Shown: piece after piece, positions 45,101 to 53,713 of the stretch
Layout of the letters: each line of letters opens with the position of its first letter
Position numbering within the stretch: position 1 is the stretch's first letter
Source of the DNA: Arcicella lustrica
GTDB taxonomy: Bacteria; Bacteroidota; Bacteroidia; Cytophagales; Spirosomataceae
Reading direction: 5' to 3'
Assembly: GCF_034930985.1 (NCBI RefSeq)
Contig: NZ_JAYGIM010000020.1
Location: forward strand, 1 to 64,000
DNA: 64,000 nt
Position numbers and translations under genes: made by a program
Notes under the pieces: generated by a model
Told to the model about the DNA's origin: nothing
The model's input: only the letters and a program-made list of their open reading frames with translations
The model's database searches: none

Positions 45101-45482
45101 TTTCTAAACCATAATCTTTGGCAAAAGCTACCATTTTATTATGGCGTAAAGCATCATCAAAAAATACTCTAAGCGTTTGTCTTTCAGTCAGATTCAGCAA
45201 TACTTGTACTTGATGTTCACAGAGATTTTTGATGGGCGCATTGCAATTACAAGCGAGTTTGATGGCGTCTTTTTCTTGTCTGACCGTAACGGTGACAAAA
45301 TCCATGCGAGTTAAATAGACAGGAATTTCTGTATAATTCAGCTCAATTTTTTCAGGTTGAAGGTCAAAAAAGCCTTTTTCGTCCGTTGAAACGAGCGATG
45401 AACTGTGCTTTAAAATGGTTAAATAAGTAAGCGTTGAAATATTGAGGTTTTCAAAAGTATATGTTAGTTGACGAGGGAGCAT
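42114..45482 (-). CDS. SWIM-domain SNF2-family helicase
   Basis: 1122 residues, cytoplasmic. The N-terminal region has a SWIM-type zinc motif CxCx(n)CxH in LACNCNAPIKNLCEHQ (~75-95). A long, poorly recognisable middle follows. The SNF2 ATPase is in the C-terminal ~470 residues: motif I LADDMGLGKTIQ, motif II LDESQAIKN, motif III VLTGTPIENN, and helicase C-domain KAGGTGLNLTEADYVYLIDPWWNP with the arginine finger in IDRCYRIGQ. Such proteins remodel DNA-protein complexes. It is a stand-alone gene with no methylase or nuclease partner, so a defence role is not supported. The stop lies next to a GTGAATTA-family repeat. Confidence 0.92.
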   Translation of the reverse strand: MLPRQLTYTFENLNISTLTYLTILKHSSSLVSTDEKGFFDLQPEKIELNYTEIPVYLTRMDFVTVTVRQEKDAIKLACNCNAPIKNLCEHQVQVLLNLTERQTLRVFFDDALRHNKMVAFAKDYGLENEKNLDKYFWLEYNPFKLSFKPKLKELIAVNQVSNTLLSNSLLPQSTLPNIPFALLGENQKMVIVLGKHRYYDHLIVELYEAQSTKDGKIKNPLKTINPLDFIWKTAEIEEVKFYTSILKFQQPNHEKSSKTLFEGLKALARNPLNLEVFYHDPKISDKVNANSVVPIRLKLLKMDMKMQIDYKDIFHEVSAELLINDRVYDLKALSIKFDYFIQITDTLYLIENPDFLRIITFFKQNNHKMLVHRSKFEEFQKNILYKLENRIRVHYSYIRPATPAQIEENTFDVNQQKIIYLSDSEDYILITPVIKYGKVEVPVLSPKQIYASDFNGNVFLLERDNNAEIQFTADLIKQHPDFEDQLDHNYFFLHRRHFLDEDWFLEAFEEWQNQGITILGFNELKENKRNYNKARVTVNVTSGIRWFETELSVRYGKQQVPLKQLQKSLRNRSKYVQLGDGTLGILPAQWIQQFTEYFEAGEIVEHKIRIPKSNFSEIRRMFKEEFLENEVKQELTLYTNKLKDFEKIENVAIPEALNATLRDYQKQGLNWLNFLDEFGFGGCLADDMGLGKTIQIITFILSQRSKKVQNTNLIVVPTSLIFNWEAEVAKFAPSIKILSVYGSNRVKSTKGFEEYEIILTSYGTLLSDITFLKKYHFNYIFLDESQAIKNPSSQRYQAACLLSARNKIVLTGTPIENNTFDLYGQLSFTCPGLLGSLQHFKDHYSMPIDKFKDQKKAKQLQQKVSPFILRRTKKQVAKELPDKTEVVIYCEMGEQQRKVYDAYEKEFREFLNHKIEGDIPKESMHILTGLTKLRQICDSPALLNEEEFYGGESSKIEALMEEIEMKSSEHKILVFSQFVTMLDLIKKELVKRDISFEYLTGQTKKREERVNEFQENKQVRVFLISLKAGGTGLNLTEADYVYLIDPWWNPAVENQAIDRCYRIGQKKNVVAVRLICPNTIEEKIMRLQASKNDLVGDLIKTDTSMLKSFTKDDLLALVGGKP

Positions 45483-45492
45483 ATTTGGCTTT

Positions 45493-45551
45493 GAGCTTTG
45501 AGCCGTGAGTTATGAGCATTAAAAAAGCTTATAGCTCACGGCTCAAAGCTC
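45493..45551. repeat. Inverted repeat with 25-nt arms, 3' of the phosphatase gene
   Basis: Arms 45493-45517 and 45527-45551 (begin GAGCTTTGAGCCGTGAG) pair with two mismatches around a 9-nt A-rich loop. They fill the gap between the helicase start and the phosphatase stop codon. Confidence 0.8.
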
Positions 45552-45552
45552 A

Positions 45553-47388
45553 TCACTTTATCCGCAGGCATTTAAGCAACTTCTCAAAAATAGTATTATT
45601 TTCATAAAATCCCGTGAAAAGTTGTGCATTTGGACCATAAGCAACCACAGGAACAGCAATTCCAGAATGGTCGTTGGTACTGAAATTACCTTCTAATTTT
45701 CCTGTTTTGAAATCGCCTTCTAATAAAGACAAACCGCCCGTTTCGTGGTCTGCGGTGATGATAATCGTTGTTTCGCCATTTTTATCGGCATATTCCAAAG
45801 CCTTTCCGATTACTTTATCGAAATCCAACATTTCGTTAGCCACATAATTTAGCTGGTTGGCATGTCCGCCCCAATCAATTTTTGAACCTTCTAACATCAG
45901 GAAAAAACCATTTGGCGAAGTACTTTCTAATTGTTTTACGGCAGCCTCAAAAGCTTCGGAAAGATACTCTCCTCTTCCTTCGTGTTTCGGACGTACTTCG
46001 TTTTTATCGACAAACACAAAGGTTTTTTCTTGTGTTTTGGCTTGTTTAAGTTCATCAATGCTAGCAAGAATTTTTCCTTTTTTACTAAGATTAGCTAAAG
46101 TTTCTGGTCTGAAAGCTTCTTTCCCTGCGCCAATGATTAATGAAATCGGACTTGTTGCCAAATCTTCTGCAATCAATTGCGACCAATCTCTTTCTGGCTG
46201 ATGTGCATAAAAAGATGCGGGCGTTGCCCCCGTAATTTCCTCCGAAACCACCAAGCCCACTTTGATGTTCTTTTTATCCAGTATTTCTGAAATGTTTTCT
46301 AAAGGTTGCTGTTTCGTATTCATGCCGATGTAGCGATTATTCGTTTTTTCGCCTGTAGAAAAAGCCGTCGCTCCCGCCGCAGAATCTGTACAAAAACTAT
46401 CCGCAGAATTGGTTTTTGAAAAACCAATATGTTTAAAATTCGTCCAATTTAGCTTTCCGCCATTGGCTGTTATTCCACTATAAATTTGAGCCAAGCCCAT
46501 GCCGTCGCCAATCAAGAAAATGATGTTTTTTGATTTCTTTTGAATGCCATCAGCATGATAAGTAGGCAAGTAAGGAATGTGTTGATCAATTGGTTTGGCA
46601 GAAAAAGCCTCAAGGTTTTTGATATAATTTGCCAATTCAGATAAATTATCCGTTCCGATATAATCTACGCCCAATTTCATCAAAGCTTTATAGGCTGTTA
46701 GCGAATTAGGAACTGCCCAAAAACGAACTGACTTGCCAATACGATGCACAGAATCAACAAAGTTTTTTACTTTCAAGTATTGTGGTGCTGTGATGAGTCC
46801 TTTGCCATTCCAACGAGTAAAATCTGTAATGCTCGTGCTTATTAATGCAAGTCGCTCAAAACTTTTGGTAGAATAGCTTTGTTTCGGGCGACCATCGAAG
46901 TAAAAAATATCATCAAATTTATCAAAATCAGTACTTTTTGGCATATCGCCACTGATGACGATTTGAACAGCATTTGGATTATTTTTTACGTCAAAATAAT
47001 TACGATAAGGCTTTAATTGCTTTTCTAAAAGTTTCAAAGCTTGTTCTCCATCTTCTTTAATATCAATCAATAATTGTAGGCGTTGCCCATCTTTATATAT
47101 TTTCCCATCGTTCATTGCAATTTGTTTGAGCAATGGTTCAAGGTATAAGGTTTTAAAAGTACGGTTCAAACGAATGGTTTCTTTTTCATGTGCAACGACC
47201 AATTCTTCGCCTTGTTTAAAAAGGTCGGCTTCAATCATGCCAAAATGTAAAGAATACGCTTCATAAAAAGGTAAATCGTGTAAGTAATCATTGTGGGCAT
47301 GAGTATTTTTCATGGAATAAGCCGATGGCTGAGCCAATGCTTTTGTTCCTAAAAGAAGCGCAAGAAAAAGGAAAAAATGTTTTTTCAT
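45553..47388 (-). CDS. Exported phosphodiesterase-like / alkaline phosphatase fusion
   Basis: 611 residues. Signal peptide ~1-20 (LFLALLLGTKALAQ). Residues ~25-255 resemble a glycerophosphodiester phosphodiesterase/PI-PLC barrel (HAHNDYLHDLP at 30-40, MIEADLF at 51-57, IGTDNL). Residues ~287-611 are a PhoA-type alkaline phosphatase: metal-binding GDGMG at 294-298, nucleophile Ser in FCTDSAAGATA (332-342), and ITADHETGGLSL near 550. One exported polypeptide could open a phosphodiester and release phosphate. The first domain is the more divergent, and its activity is unproven. Confidence 0.88.
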   Translation of the reverse strand: MKKHFFLFLALLLGTKALAQPSAYSMKNTHAHNDYLHDLPFYEAYSLHFGMIEADLFKQGEELVVAHEKETIRLNRTFKTLYLEPLLKQIAMNDGKIYKDGQRLQLLIDIKEDGEQALKLLEKQLKPYRNYFDVKNNPNAVQIVISGDMPKSTDFDKFDDIFYFDGRPKQSYSTKSFERLALISTSITDFTRWNGKGLITAPQYLKVKNFVDSVHRIGKSVRFWAVPNSLTAYKALMKLGVDYIGTDNLSELANYIKNLEAFSAKPIDQHIPYLPTYHADGIQKKSKNIIFLIGDGMGLAQIYSGITANGGKLNWTNFKHIGFSKTNSADSFCTDSAAGATAFSTGEKTNNRYIGMNTKQQPLENISEILDKKNIKVGLVVSEEITGATPASFYAHQPERDWSQLIAEDLATSPISLIIGAGKEAFRPETLANLSKKGKILASIDELKQAKTQEKTFVFVDKNEVRPKHEGRGEYLSEAFEAAVKQLESTSPNGFFLMLEGSKIDWGGHANQLNYVANEMLDFDKVIGKALEYADKNGETTIIITADHETGGLSLLEGDFKTGKLEGNFSTNDHSGIAVPVVAYGPNAQLFTGFYENNTIFEKLLKCLRIK

Positions 47389-47722
47389 GTTGTTGACAAA
47401 AGAAAGGGTTTTAAAAATGCAAAAGTATCCTTGCCATGTTAGGGAATTATTACCAGAAAATTAATCAATGTACCGAGTTTTGTAAAAAGGCTTAAGTCTT
47501 TCCGAAAGTTTCAAAAAGTTAAAATCTTGGTTTATTTATATTTTTTTATTTTTTCTACTAATAATTCAATTGAGCAAATTACCTGAGTAATTTATCATTC
47601 CGAGTAAGCATAAATATATCAAAATGGTACAATAGCCTATAAAGCAAATCAAAATGTTTGAATATATTTGGTCAACTCAATAGACTAATAAGTGTGCGCT
47701 TCAATTCAATAGCAAATTTAAT
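47389..47722. other. 334-bp divergent promoter region
   Basis: No gene. A plus-strand -7-like element TATATTTG (47663-47670) lies 53 bp before the TolC-like start. No clear -33 or operator was seen. Confidence 0.45.
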
Positions 47723-49126
47723 ATGATGATGTTCCAAAAATACCGACGCATTTTAGTGTTTTTATCCTGCATATTGGCGTCTGGTTCTTCTCTGGCACAA
47801 GAGCCTTTCTTGAAATTATCGGATGCCATTCAGCTTGGCTTAGAAAATTACAATTCTATCAAAGCCAAAAAGAATTACCTAAAAGCTTCGGAAGCATTGG
47901 TGATAAATGCTCAGAAACAGTTTTTGCCAGACGTAACTGCGGCGATACAAAACAATTATGGAACAGCCAACGGGCAATTTGGGTCTTTATATCCCTACAG
48001 AGGTGTGGGAATGGCAGCGGCTGGCCCAAGTTCGGCAAGCCAAAATTGGAATACAGCTTTTGGGGCTTTGTACGCTTCGAACGTCAATTGGGATATATAT
48101 ACTTTTGGTCGTTTAAAAGCGAGTGTGGACATTGCTCGTTCGCAAGTATCAAGAGATTCTTTGGATTTGCAACAAGAAAAGTTTGCTCATGCCATTAAAA
48201 TCACGGCATCATATTTCAGTCTTTTAACAGCACAAAAATTCGTAGAAATTAGTAAACAGAATTACAAAAGAGTATCGGCCTTGCGTGATGTAATTAAAGC
48301 AAGAACAGCGAATGGTTTGAATGCAGGCGTGGATTCTTCGATTACTAATGCAGAGGTTTCTAACGCCAGACTCGGCGAAATCGAAGCACAAAACATTGAA
48401 TTACAGGCGACCAACCAATTGGCAATTTTGTTGAATACTCCAACGAAACACTTTCAATTAGATACTTTATATTTCAGTAAAATTCCTGAGCAATTGGGTT
48501 CTACATTAGCGATAGAAAATAATCCGACTCTTCAATTGGTAAAATCACGCATTAGTATTGCAGAAAATACGCAGAAACTCCTGAGCAGAAATAAACTACC
48601 CGTAATTAGTGTGTTCGGTTCATTTCAGTCAAAAGCTTCTGGTTTTGACTATGACTACTCTCCTACCAATAATCATGTTGATAAAAACTACTTTTCGGGC
48701 ATTGCTCCTTCTAGAAGTAATTTTATACTTGGGGCTGGGATGTTCTGGAATTTTATGTCGCCCACCAAAATCAATCATCAAATTAAGGCTCAACAGTTTA
48801 TCAGCGAAGGCTTAAAAAGTGAATACGATTTGATGGAAAATCAACTAAAAAGCCAAATGATTTTAGCAGACCAACGCATTGAAAATGCTTTGTTGACCTA
48901 CAAAGAATCACCGATTCAATTAGATGCCGCCCGAAATGTTTACGAACAAAAAGCGGTGTTGTATAAAAACGGACTTTCGAACATCATCGACCTTACCCAA
49001 GCTTTGTTCGTGTTGAACAGAGCCGAAACCAATATCAGCGTTGCCTATGCCAACGTTTGGCAAGCTTTAGTATTAAAAGCAGCCAGCAACGGAGACATCG
49101 ATTTACTCATCAAACAAGCTAGATAA
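47723..49126 (+). CDS. TolC-like outer-membrane efflux protein
   Basis: 467 residues. Signal peptide ~1-25 (FLSCILASGSSLAQ). Two OEP repeats with long helices (LSDAIQLGLENYNSIKAKKNYL near 31-52; NVYEQKAVLYKNGLSNIIDLTQA near 416-438). It forms the trimeric exit duct of a tripartite pump. It is the first gene of an operon with the RND permease (2-bp gap) and then the adaptor. ATGATGATG at the start makes the exact first codon ambiguous. Confidence 0.92.
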   Translation: MMMFQKYRRILVFLSCILASGSSLAQEPFLKLSDAIQLGLENYNSIKAKKNYLKASEALVINAQKQFLPDVTAAIQNNYGTANGQFGSLYPYRGVGMAAAGPSSASQNWNTAFGALYASNVNWDIYTFGRLKASVDIARSQVSRDSLDLQQEKFAHAIKITASYFSLLTAQKFVEISKQNYKRVSALRDVIKARTANGLNAGVDSSITNAEVSNARLGEIEAQNIELQATNQLAILLNTPTKHFQLDTLYFSKIPEQLGSTLAIENNPTLQLVKSRISIAENTQKLLSRNKLPVISVFGSFQSKASGFDYDYSPTNNHVDKNYFSGIAPSRSNFILGAGMFWNFMSPTKINHQIKAQQFISEGLKSEYDLMENQLKSQMILADQRIENALLTYKESPIQLDAARNVYEQKAVLYKNGLSNIIDLTQALFVLNRAETNISVAYANVWQALVLKAASNGDIDLLIKQAR

Positions 49127-49128
49127 TA

Positions 49129-52100
49129 ATGAATTTAATCAAAACAGCTTTACGCAAACCTATCACGATACTTGTATTAGTGGCTGGTTTGTTGTTCTTT
49201 GGTATCAATGCCATCAGGAATATCAAAATTGATATTTTCCCTGATATGAATATGCCCGTGATTTATATTTCACATCCATTTGGTGGTTATACGCCTACGC
49301 AAATGGAGTCTTTTTTTGGGCGTCAGTACGTTAACCTTTTACTCTATGTTTCGGGTGTTAAAAGCATAGAAACCAAAAACATACAAGGTTTAACCTTGAT
49401 GAAACTTACTTTTTATCAAGGCACAAACATGGCTCAGGCGGCGGCAGAAGTATCCGCTTTTAGTAATCGTGCTCAAGCTATTTTCCCGCCCGGTTCGCAA
49501 CCGCCTTTTATTTTACGTTTTGATGCTTCTACTTTACCCGTCGGTCAATTGGTTTTGAGTAGTCCAATTCGTTCAAATAATGAATTATCCGACCTTGCCA
49601 ATACTTATATTCGTTCGTCCTTTAGTTCGATTCCGGGTTTAATTTCCCCTGCTCCATTTGGTGGAAACGTGCGAACGGTTGTGATTAAAGCCGACCCAGA
49701 ATTGATGCGTTCGCATAATATGACGGTCGATCAAATTGTAGAAGCCATTCGTCTCAACAACCAAACTTCTCCTTCTGGAAACGTGCGTGTTGGCGATTAT
49801 AATTATATCACGCCATCCAACACGACGATTAAAACCGTCAAAGATTTTGAGCAAATTCCACTCTTTAAAGGGGGCGTACAAAACCTTTTTCTGAGAGATG
49901 TTGCCGTGGTGGAAGATGCCGCCGATATTACAGGAAGTTATGCTTTAATCAATGGTAAACGTTCTGTTTACTTGGCAATTACCAAATCTGCCAATGCTTC
50001 TACTTGGGAAGTAGTTCAGAATCTTAAAAAAGCTTTGCCCAAATTACAAAGTCAATTACCAGAAGATGTTACTCTTTCTTATGAATTTGACCAATCTGTT
50101 TATGTAATCAATGCCGTAAAAAGCTTACTTTCCGAAGGAGCAATCGGGGCAATTTTAACGGGTTTAATGGTTTTACTCTTTTTGGGCGATGCCAGAGGAG
50201 CTTTGATTGTAATCCTGACGATTCCGACTTCCATCATTGCGGGCGTACTCTTTTTACAATTGTGCGGACAAACGATTAATATCATGACGCTCAGCGGACT
50301 TTCTTTGGCGATTGGTATTTTGGTCGATGAATCCACCGTGACAATAGAAAACATTCACCAACATTTAGATTTGGGCAAACCCAAAGCCTTAGCCGTTTGG
50401 GATGCTTGTCAGGAAATCGCCTTTCCGAAATTGTTGATTCTCTTCTGTATTTTGGCAGTTTTTGCACCAGCCTTTACCATGACGGGTATTCCCGGAGCGT
50501 TATTTTTGCCTTTGGCTTTAGCGATTGGTTTTTCAATGTTGGTTTCATTCCTTTTATCGCAAACTTTTGTGCCAATTATGGCAAACTGGTTGATGAAAAC
50601 GCATGAACGCCCACACAGTACTAATTTGCCCGACAATGAAGATTTCATCGCTTCTAAAATAAGTGTTGCTTCAGAATTCAATCAGATTACTCAGAAAAAA
50701 GATTTTGTAGAACATCCTCCTAAAAAAATAAGTATTTTCGATCGTTTCAAAAATTCGTTTTTGGCAATGCTTGAAAAGATTTTCCCTTATCGTAAAGCAT
50801 TGGTTGTAGCCTATTTAGTAGTTATTTCTGGTTTAGCCTTTTTGTTGCTAAGTACTATTGGAAGAGACGTTTTACCGAAAACCAATGGCGGACAATTTCA
50901 AGTACGTTTACGAGCAAAAGAAGGAACAAGAATTGAACGAACCGAACAAAAATTGATTCAATCTATCGCCATTCTTGAAAAAATGGTTGGAAAAGAAAAC
51001 GTTGAAATTACTTCTGCTTTCGTTGGGCAACATCCCGGACTTTTTTCAACCAGTCCAATTTACTTGTTTATGAGTGGCCCGCAAGAAGCCGTTTTACAAG
51101 TTCAATTAAATGAACATTTTGAAGTGGATTTGGAAGAACTAAAAGACGATTTCAGAAAAAGAATCAAAGCGACCATTCCAGATTTGAAACTTTCTTTTGA
51201 GCCGATTGAATTGACTGATAAAATCCTAAGCCAAGGTTCGCCAACGCCAATCGAAGTACGTTTGGCAGGAAGAAGTAAGAAAAATAACGAAGAATATGCC
51301 AAAAAACTGATTGCTAAATTAAGCGAAATCAGCTATTTGCGAGATGTACAATTGGGTCAGCCCATCAAATATCCAGCCATTAATATTAATATCGACCGAG
51401 TAAGAGCTTCGCAATTGGGTGTGGATATGAGTGAAATTTCACGTATACTTACTGCCTCTACATCTTCGTCTCGTTATACCGATAAAAGTGTTTGGGTCGA
51501 TGAAAAATCAGGTTTGACTTATAGTGTACAAGTACAAATTCCTGAAAACAAAATGTCTAGTGTTGGTGATATTGGTGAAATTTCTTTGCAGCGAAATTCT
51601 ATAAGACCCGTTCTGAGCGACGTTGCGACGATTCAAAACGATACCATTTATGGTGAAAACGATAACTTAGGAGCTTTGCCAACGCTTTCAGTAACGGCCA
51701 ATTTATACAAACAAGATTTGGGAACGGCAACAGCAGATGTAAGTAAAGCCATTGCTTCGCTCGGAGAATTACCAAGAGGTTTAACCATTGAGCCAATCGG
51801 TTTAAGTAAAGTATTGACAGAAACTTTAGATAGTTTACAAGCTGGTTTATTAGTTGCCATTGTGGTAATTTTCTTGATGTTAGCAGCTAATTTCCAATCA
51901 TTTAAAGTATCTATCGTTATTCTAACGACCATTCCTGCGGTGGTTTTAGGAGCTTTATTGATGCTGAGATTGACGAATTCTACCTTGAATTTACAGTCGT
52001 ACATGGGTATTATCATGTCGGTCGGCGTATCCATTGCCAATGCGGTTTTATTGATTACCAATGCCGAGCAACTCCGAAAAGTAACTGGAAATGCTTTAGA

Positions 52101-52401
52101 AGCAGCCAAAGAAGCAGCAGCCTTGCGGATTCGTCCAATTTTAATGACGAGTGTGGCGATGGTCGTGGGAATGATTCCGATGGCTTCTGGTTTAGGAGAA
52201 GGTGGCGACCAAACATCTCCGTTGGCTCGTGCCGTGATTGGCGGATTGATTGCCTCAACTTTTGCGGCTTTAATTATACTTCCTTTGGTATTTGCTTGGT
52301 TCCAAGAAAAAACATCAACAGAATCTGTTTCGCTCGACCCAGAAGACAAGGAAAGTAAACATTATATTCCTACAATTTATGAGAGTGGAATGGGGGAGTG
52401 A
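49129..52401 (+). CDS. RND efflux permease (operon 1)
   Basis: 1090 residues, 12 predicted transmembrane helices. TM1 ITILVLVAGLLFFGINAI near 13-30; large periplasmic loops; TM4 LAIGILVDESTVTIENIHQ, where the paired acidic residues are Asp-Glu rather than the Asp-Asp of AcrB. A ~60-residue cytoplasmic linker between the two halves carries SKISVASEFN. It is of the broad AcrB/hydrophobe branch, not the CusA type. It overlaps no neighbour but is tightly coupled to TolC. Stop codon TGA lies inside a GTGAATTA-family repeat. Substrate unknown. Confidence 0.92.
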   Translation: MNLIKTALRKPITILVLVAGLLFFGINAIRNIKIDIFPDMNMPVIYISHPFGGYTPTQMESFFGRQYVNLLLYVSGVKSIETKNIQGLTLMKLTFYQGTNMAQAAAEVSAFSNRAQAIFPPGSQPPFILRFDASTLPVGQLVLSSPIRSNNELSDLANTYIRSSFSSIPGLISPAPFGGNVRTVVIKADPELMRSHNMTVDQIVEAIRLNNQTSPSGNVRVGDYNYITPSNTTIKTVKDFEQIPLFKGGVQNLFLRDVAVVEDAADITGSYALINGKRSVYLAITKSANASTWEVVQNLKKALPKLQSQLPEDVTLSYEFDQSVYVINAVKSLLSEGAIGAILTGLMVLLFLGDARGALIVILTIPTSIIAGVLFLQLCGQTINIMTLSGLSLAIGILVDESTVTIENIHQHLDLGKPKALAVWDACQEIAFPKLLILFCILAVFAPAFTMTGIPGALFLPLALAIGFSMLVSFLLSQTFVPIMANWLMKTHERPHSTNLPDNEDFIASKISVASEFNQITQKKDFVEHPPKKISIFDRFKNSFLAMLEKIFPYRKALVVAYLVVISGLAFLLLSTIGRDVLPKTNGGQFQVRLRAKEGTRIERTEQKLIQSIAILEKMVGKENVEITSAFVGQHPGLFSTSPIYLFMSGPQEAVLQVQLNEHFEVDLEELKDDFRKRIKATIPDLKLSFEPIELTDKILSQGSPTPIEVRLAGRSKKNNEEYAKKLIAKLSEISYLRDVQLGQPIKYPAININIDRVRASQLGVDMSEISRILTASTSSSRYTDKSVWVDEKSGLTYSVQVQIPENKMSSVGDIGEISLQRNSIRPVLSDVATIQNDTIYGENDNLGALPTLSVTANLYKQDLGTATADVSKAIASLGELPRGLTIEPIGLSKVLTETLDSLQAGLLVAIVVIFLMLAANFQSFKVSIVILTTIPAVVLGALLMLRLTNSTLNLQSYMGIIMSVGVSIANAVLLITNAEQLRKVTGNALEAAKEAAALRIRPILMTSVAMVVGMIPMASGLGEGGDQTSPLARAVIGGLIASTFAALIILPLVFAWFQEKTSTESVSLDPEDKESKHYIPTIYESGMGE

Positions 52402-52495
52402 TGAGTTAGTGAATTGTGATTGAGTGATTAAAATCTTTCAACAAAAAAATAAACTTTTAGCTAACAGCTCAATGCTCACAGCTATTAGCTAAAAG
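52398..52495. repeat. GTGAATTA-family repeat plus CTTTTAGCT inverted repeat
   Basis: GAGTGATGAGTTAGTGAATT runs through the RND stop codon. Then arms CTTTTAGCTAACAGCT (52454-52469) and AGCTATTAGCTAAAAG (52480-52495) pair with one mismatch, just before the adaptor start. Confidence 0.65.
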
Positions 52496-52507
52496 CCAAA
52501 TACAACC

Positions 52508-53626
52508 ATGAAATCAAAAGCTATAAAATCAATTTTAACTGTCGCTGGCTTATTTTCTGCCACGATATTATTCAATAGTTGCGGACATTCGGAAGCGAAA
52601 AAAGAAGAAAAATCAACTGTACCAACAGTACACAGCGTTGAAGTTTTTACTTTGGAAAAAGGAATGATGTCAACCACGATTCAAATTCCTGGGGAATTAA
52701 TCGCCAAACATAGCGTGGATTTGTACGCCAAAGTAAACAGCTTTGTACAAAAAATGAACGTTGATGTGGGGACAGAAGTAAAAGAAGGACAGTTATTGGT
52801 AACGATGGAAGCACCAGAACTTTCTTCACAACTATCGGCGGCGGCTTCAAGATTACAATCGCAAGAAGCCATATATGCGGCAAGTAAAGCTTTGTACGAC
52901 AGACTTTTACAAACCAGTAAAACCGCAGGAACGATTTCTCCAAATGAATTAGACCAAGCTTTGGCACGTAAAAATGCTGATTTCGCACAATTGGATGCCG
53001 CCAAATCAAGCTATAAAGAAATTGCAGATAATAAGAATTACTTGGCAATCCGTGCGCCATTTAGTGGTTTTATTACGGCTCGTAATATCAGCGTTGGGGC
53101 TTATGTAGGTCCTTCAGGAAAAGGCTCTGAATTTCCGATGTTTACTTTACAAGATCAGAAAAAATTACGTTTAATCGTCTTGATTCCAGAAGCTTATACT
53201 TCTTATTTAGGCGATAAAAATGAAATTACTTTTACGGTAAAAGCTTTCCCAAGCGAAGTATTTAAAGCAAAAATCAATCGTTTGGCGGGTGCTTTAGACA
53301 CGAAATTTCGTTCAGAACGCATTGAAATGGACATTGATAATAGTCAAAAGAAACTATTGCCGGGCATGGTTGCCGAAGTAAAAATTTCTTTCCCAGCTAC
53401 AGAAAAAACTTTTGTTGTACCCAAAGCTGCCGTTGCGAATGCCCCAGAAAAAGTATTTGTCGTAAAAATCGTCAATGGAAAAGCCGAATGGATAGAAGTA
53501 AGAAAAGGTAGAGAAGCCGAAGGGAAAGTAGAAATTTATGGTGATTTATCAGAAGGCGACCAATTAGTAAAAGTAGCAACAGAAGAAATTAGAGAAGGTG
53601 TTGAAGTAAAAATCAAGAAGGATTAA
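52508..53626 (+). CDS. RND periplasmic adaptor (membrane fusion protein, operon 1)
   Basis: 372 residues. A probable lipoprotein signal ends LFNSC near residue 24. Lipoyl/barrel-sandwich half-motifs (VDLYAKVNSFVQKMNVDVGTEVKEGQLL and LAIRAPFSGFITARNISVGAYV) flank an alpha-hairpin (~105-165). It joins the inner-membrane RND pump to TolC. In gene order it comes last, unlike the second RND operon. Confidence 0.9.
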   Translation: MKSKAIKSILTVAGLFSATILFNSCGHSEAKKEEKSTVPTVHSVEVFTLEKGMMSTTIQIPGELIAKHSVDLYAKVNSFVQKMNVDVGTEVKEGQLLVTMEAPELSSQLSAAASRLQSQEAIYAASKALYDRLLQTSKTAGTISPNELDQALARKNADFAQLDAAKSSYKEIADNKNYLAIRAPFSGFITARNISVGAYVGPSGKGSEFPMFTLQDQKKLRLIVLIPEAYTSYLGDKNEITFTVKAFPSEVFKAKINRLAGALDTKFRSERIEMDIDNSQKKLLPGMVAEVKISFPATEKTFVVPKAAVANAPEKVFVVKIVNGKAEWIEVRKGREAEGKVEIYGDLSEGDQLVKVATEEIREGVEVKIKKD

Positions 53627-53652
53627 GTATTATACGGTCAATCTTTCCAACA

Positions 53653-53688
53653 AAAACGCATCCATTCAATGATGAATGGATGCGTTTT
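53653..53688. terminator. Bidirectional terminator
   Basis: Perfect 16-bp stem AAAACGCATCCATTCA / TGAATGGATGCGTTTT with loop ATGA, followed by GTTTT; between convergent genes. Confidence 0.92.
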
Positions 53689-53713
53689 GTTTTCTACCAA
53701 AATGCCGTAATAC

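Noticed and set aside
42114..45482. Helicase as part of a defence island with HigBA
   Set aside because: SNF2 gene stands alone, with no methylase, nuclease or other defence partner; HigBA next door is not enough evidence.
51648..52349. 233-codon minus-strand frame inside the first RND permease
   Set aside because: Antisense shadow of a well-conserved transmembrane region; periodic composition mirrors the sense strand.
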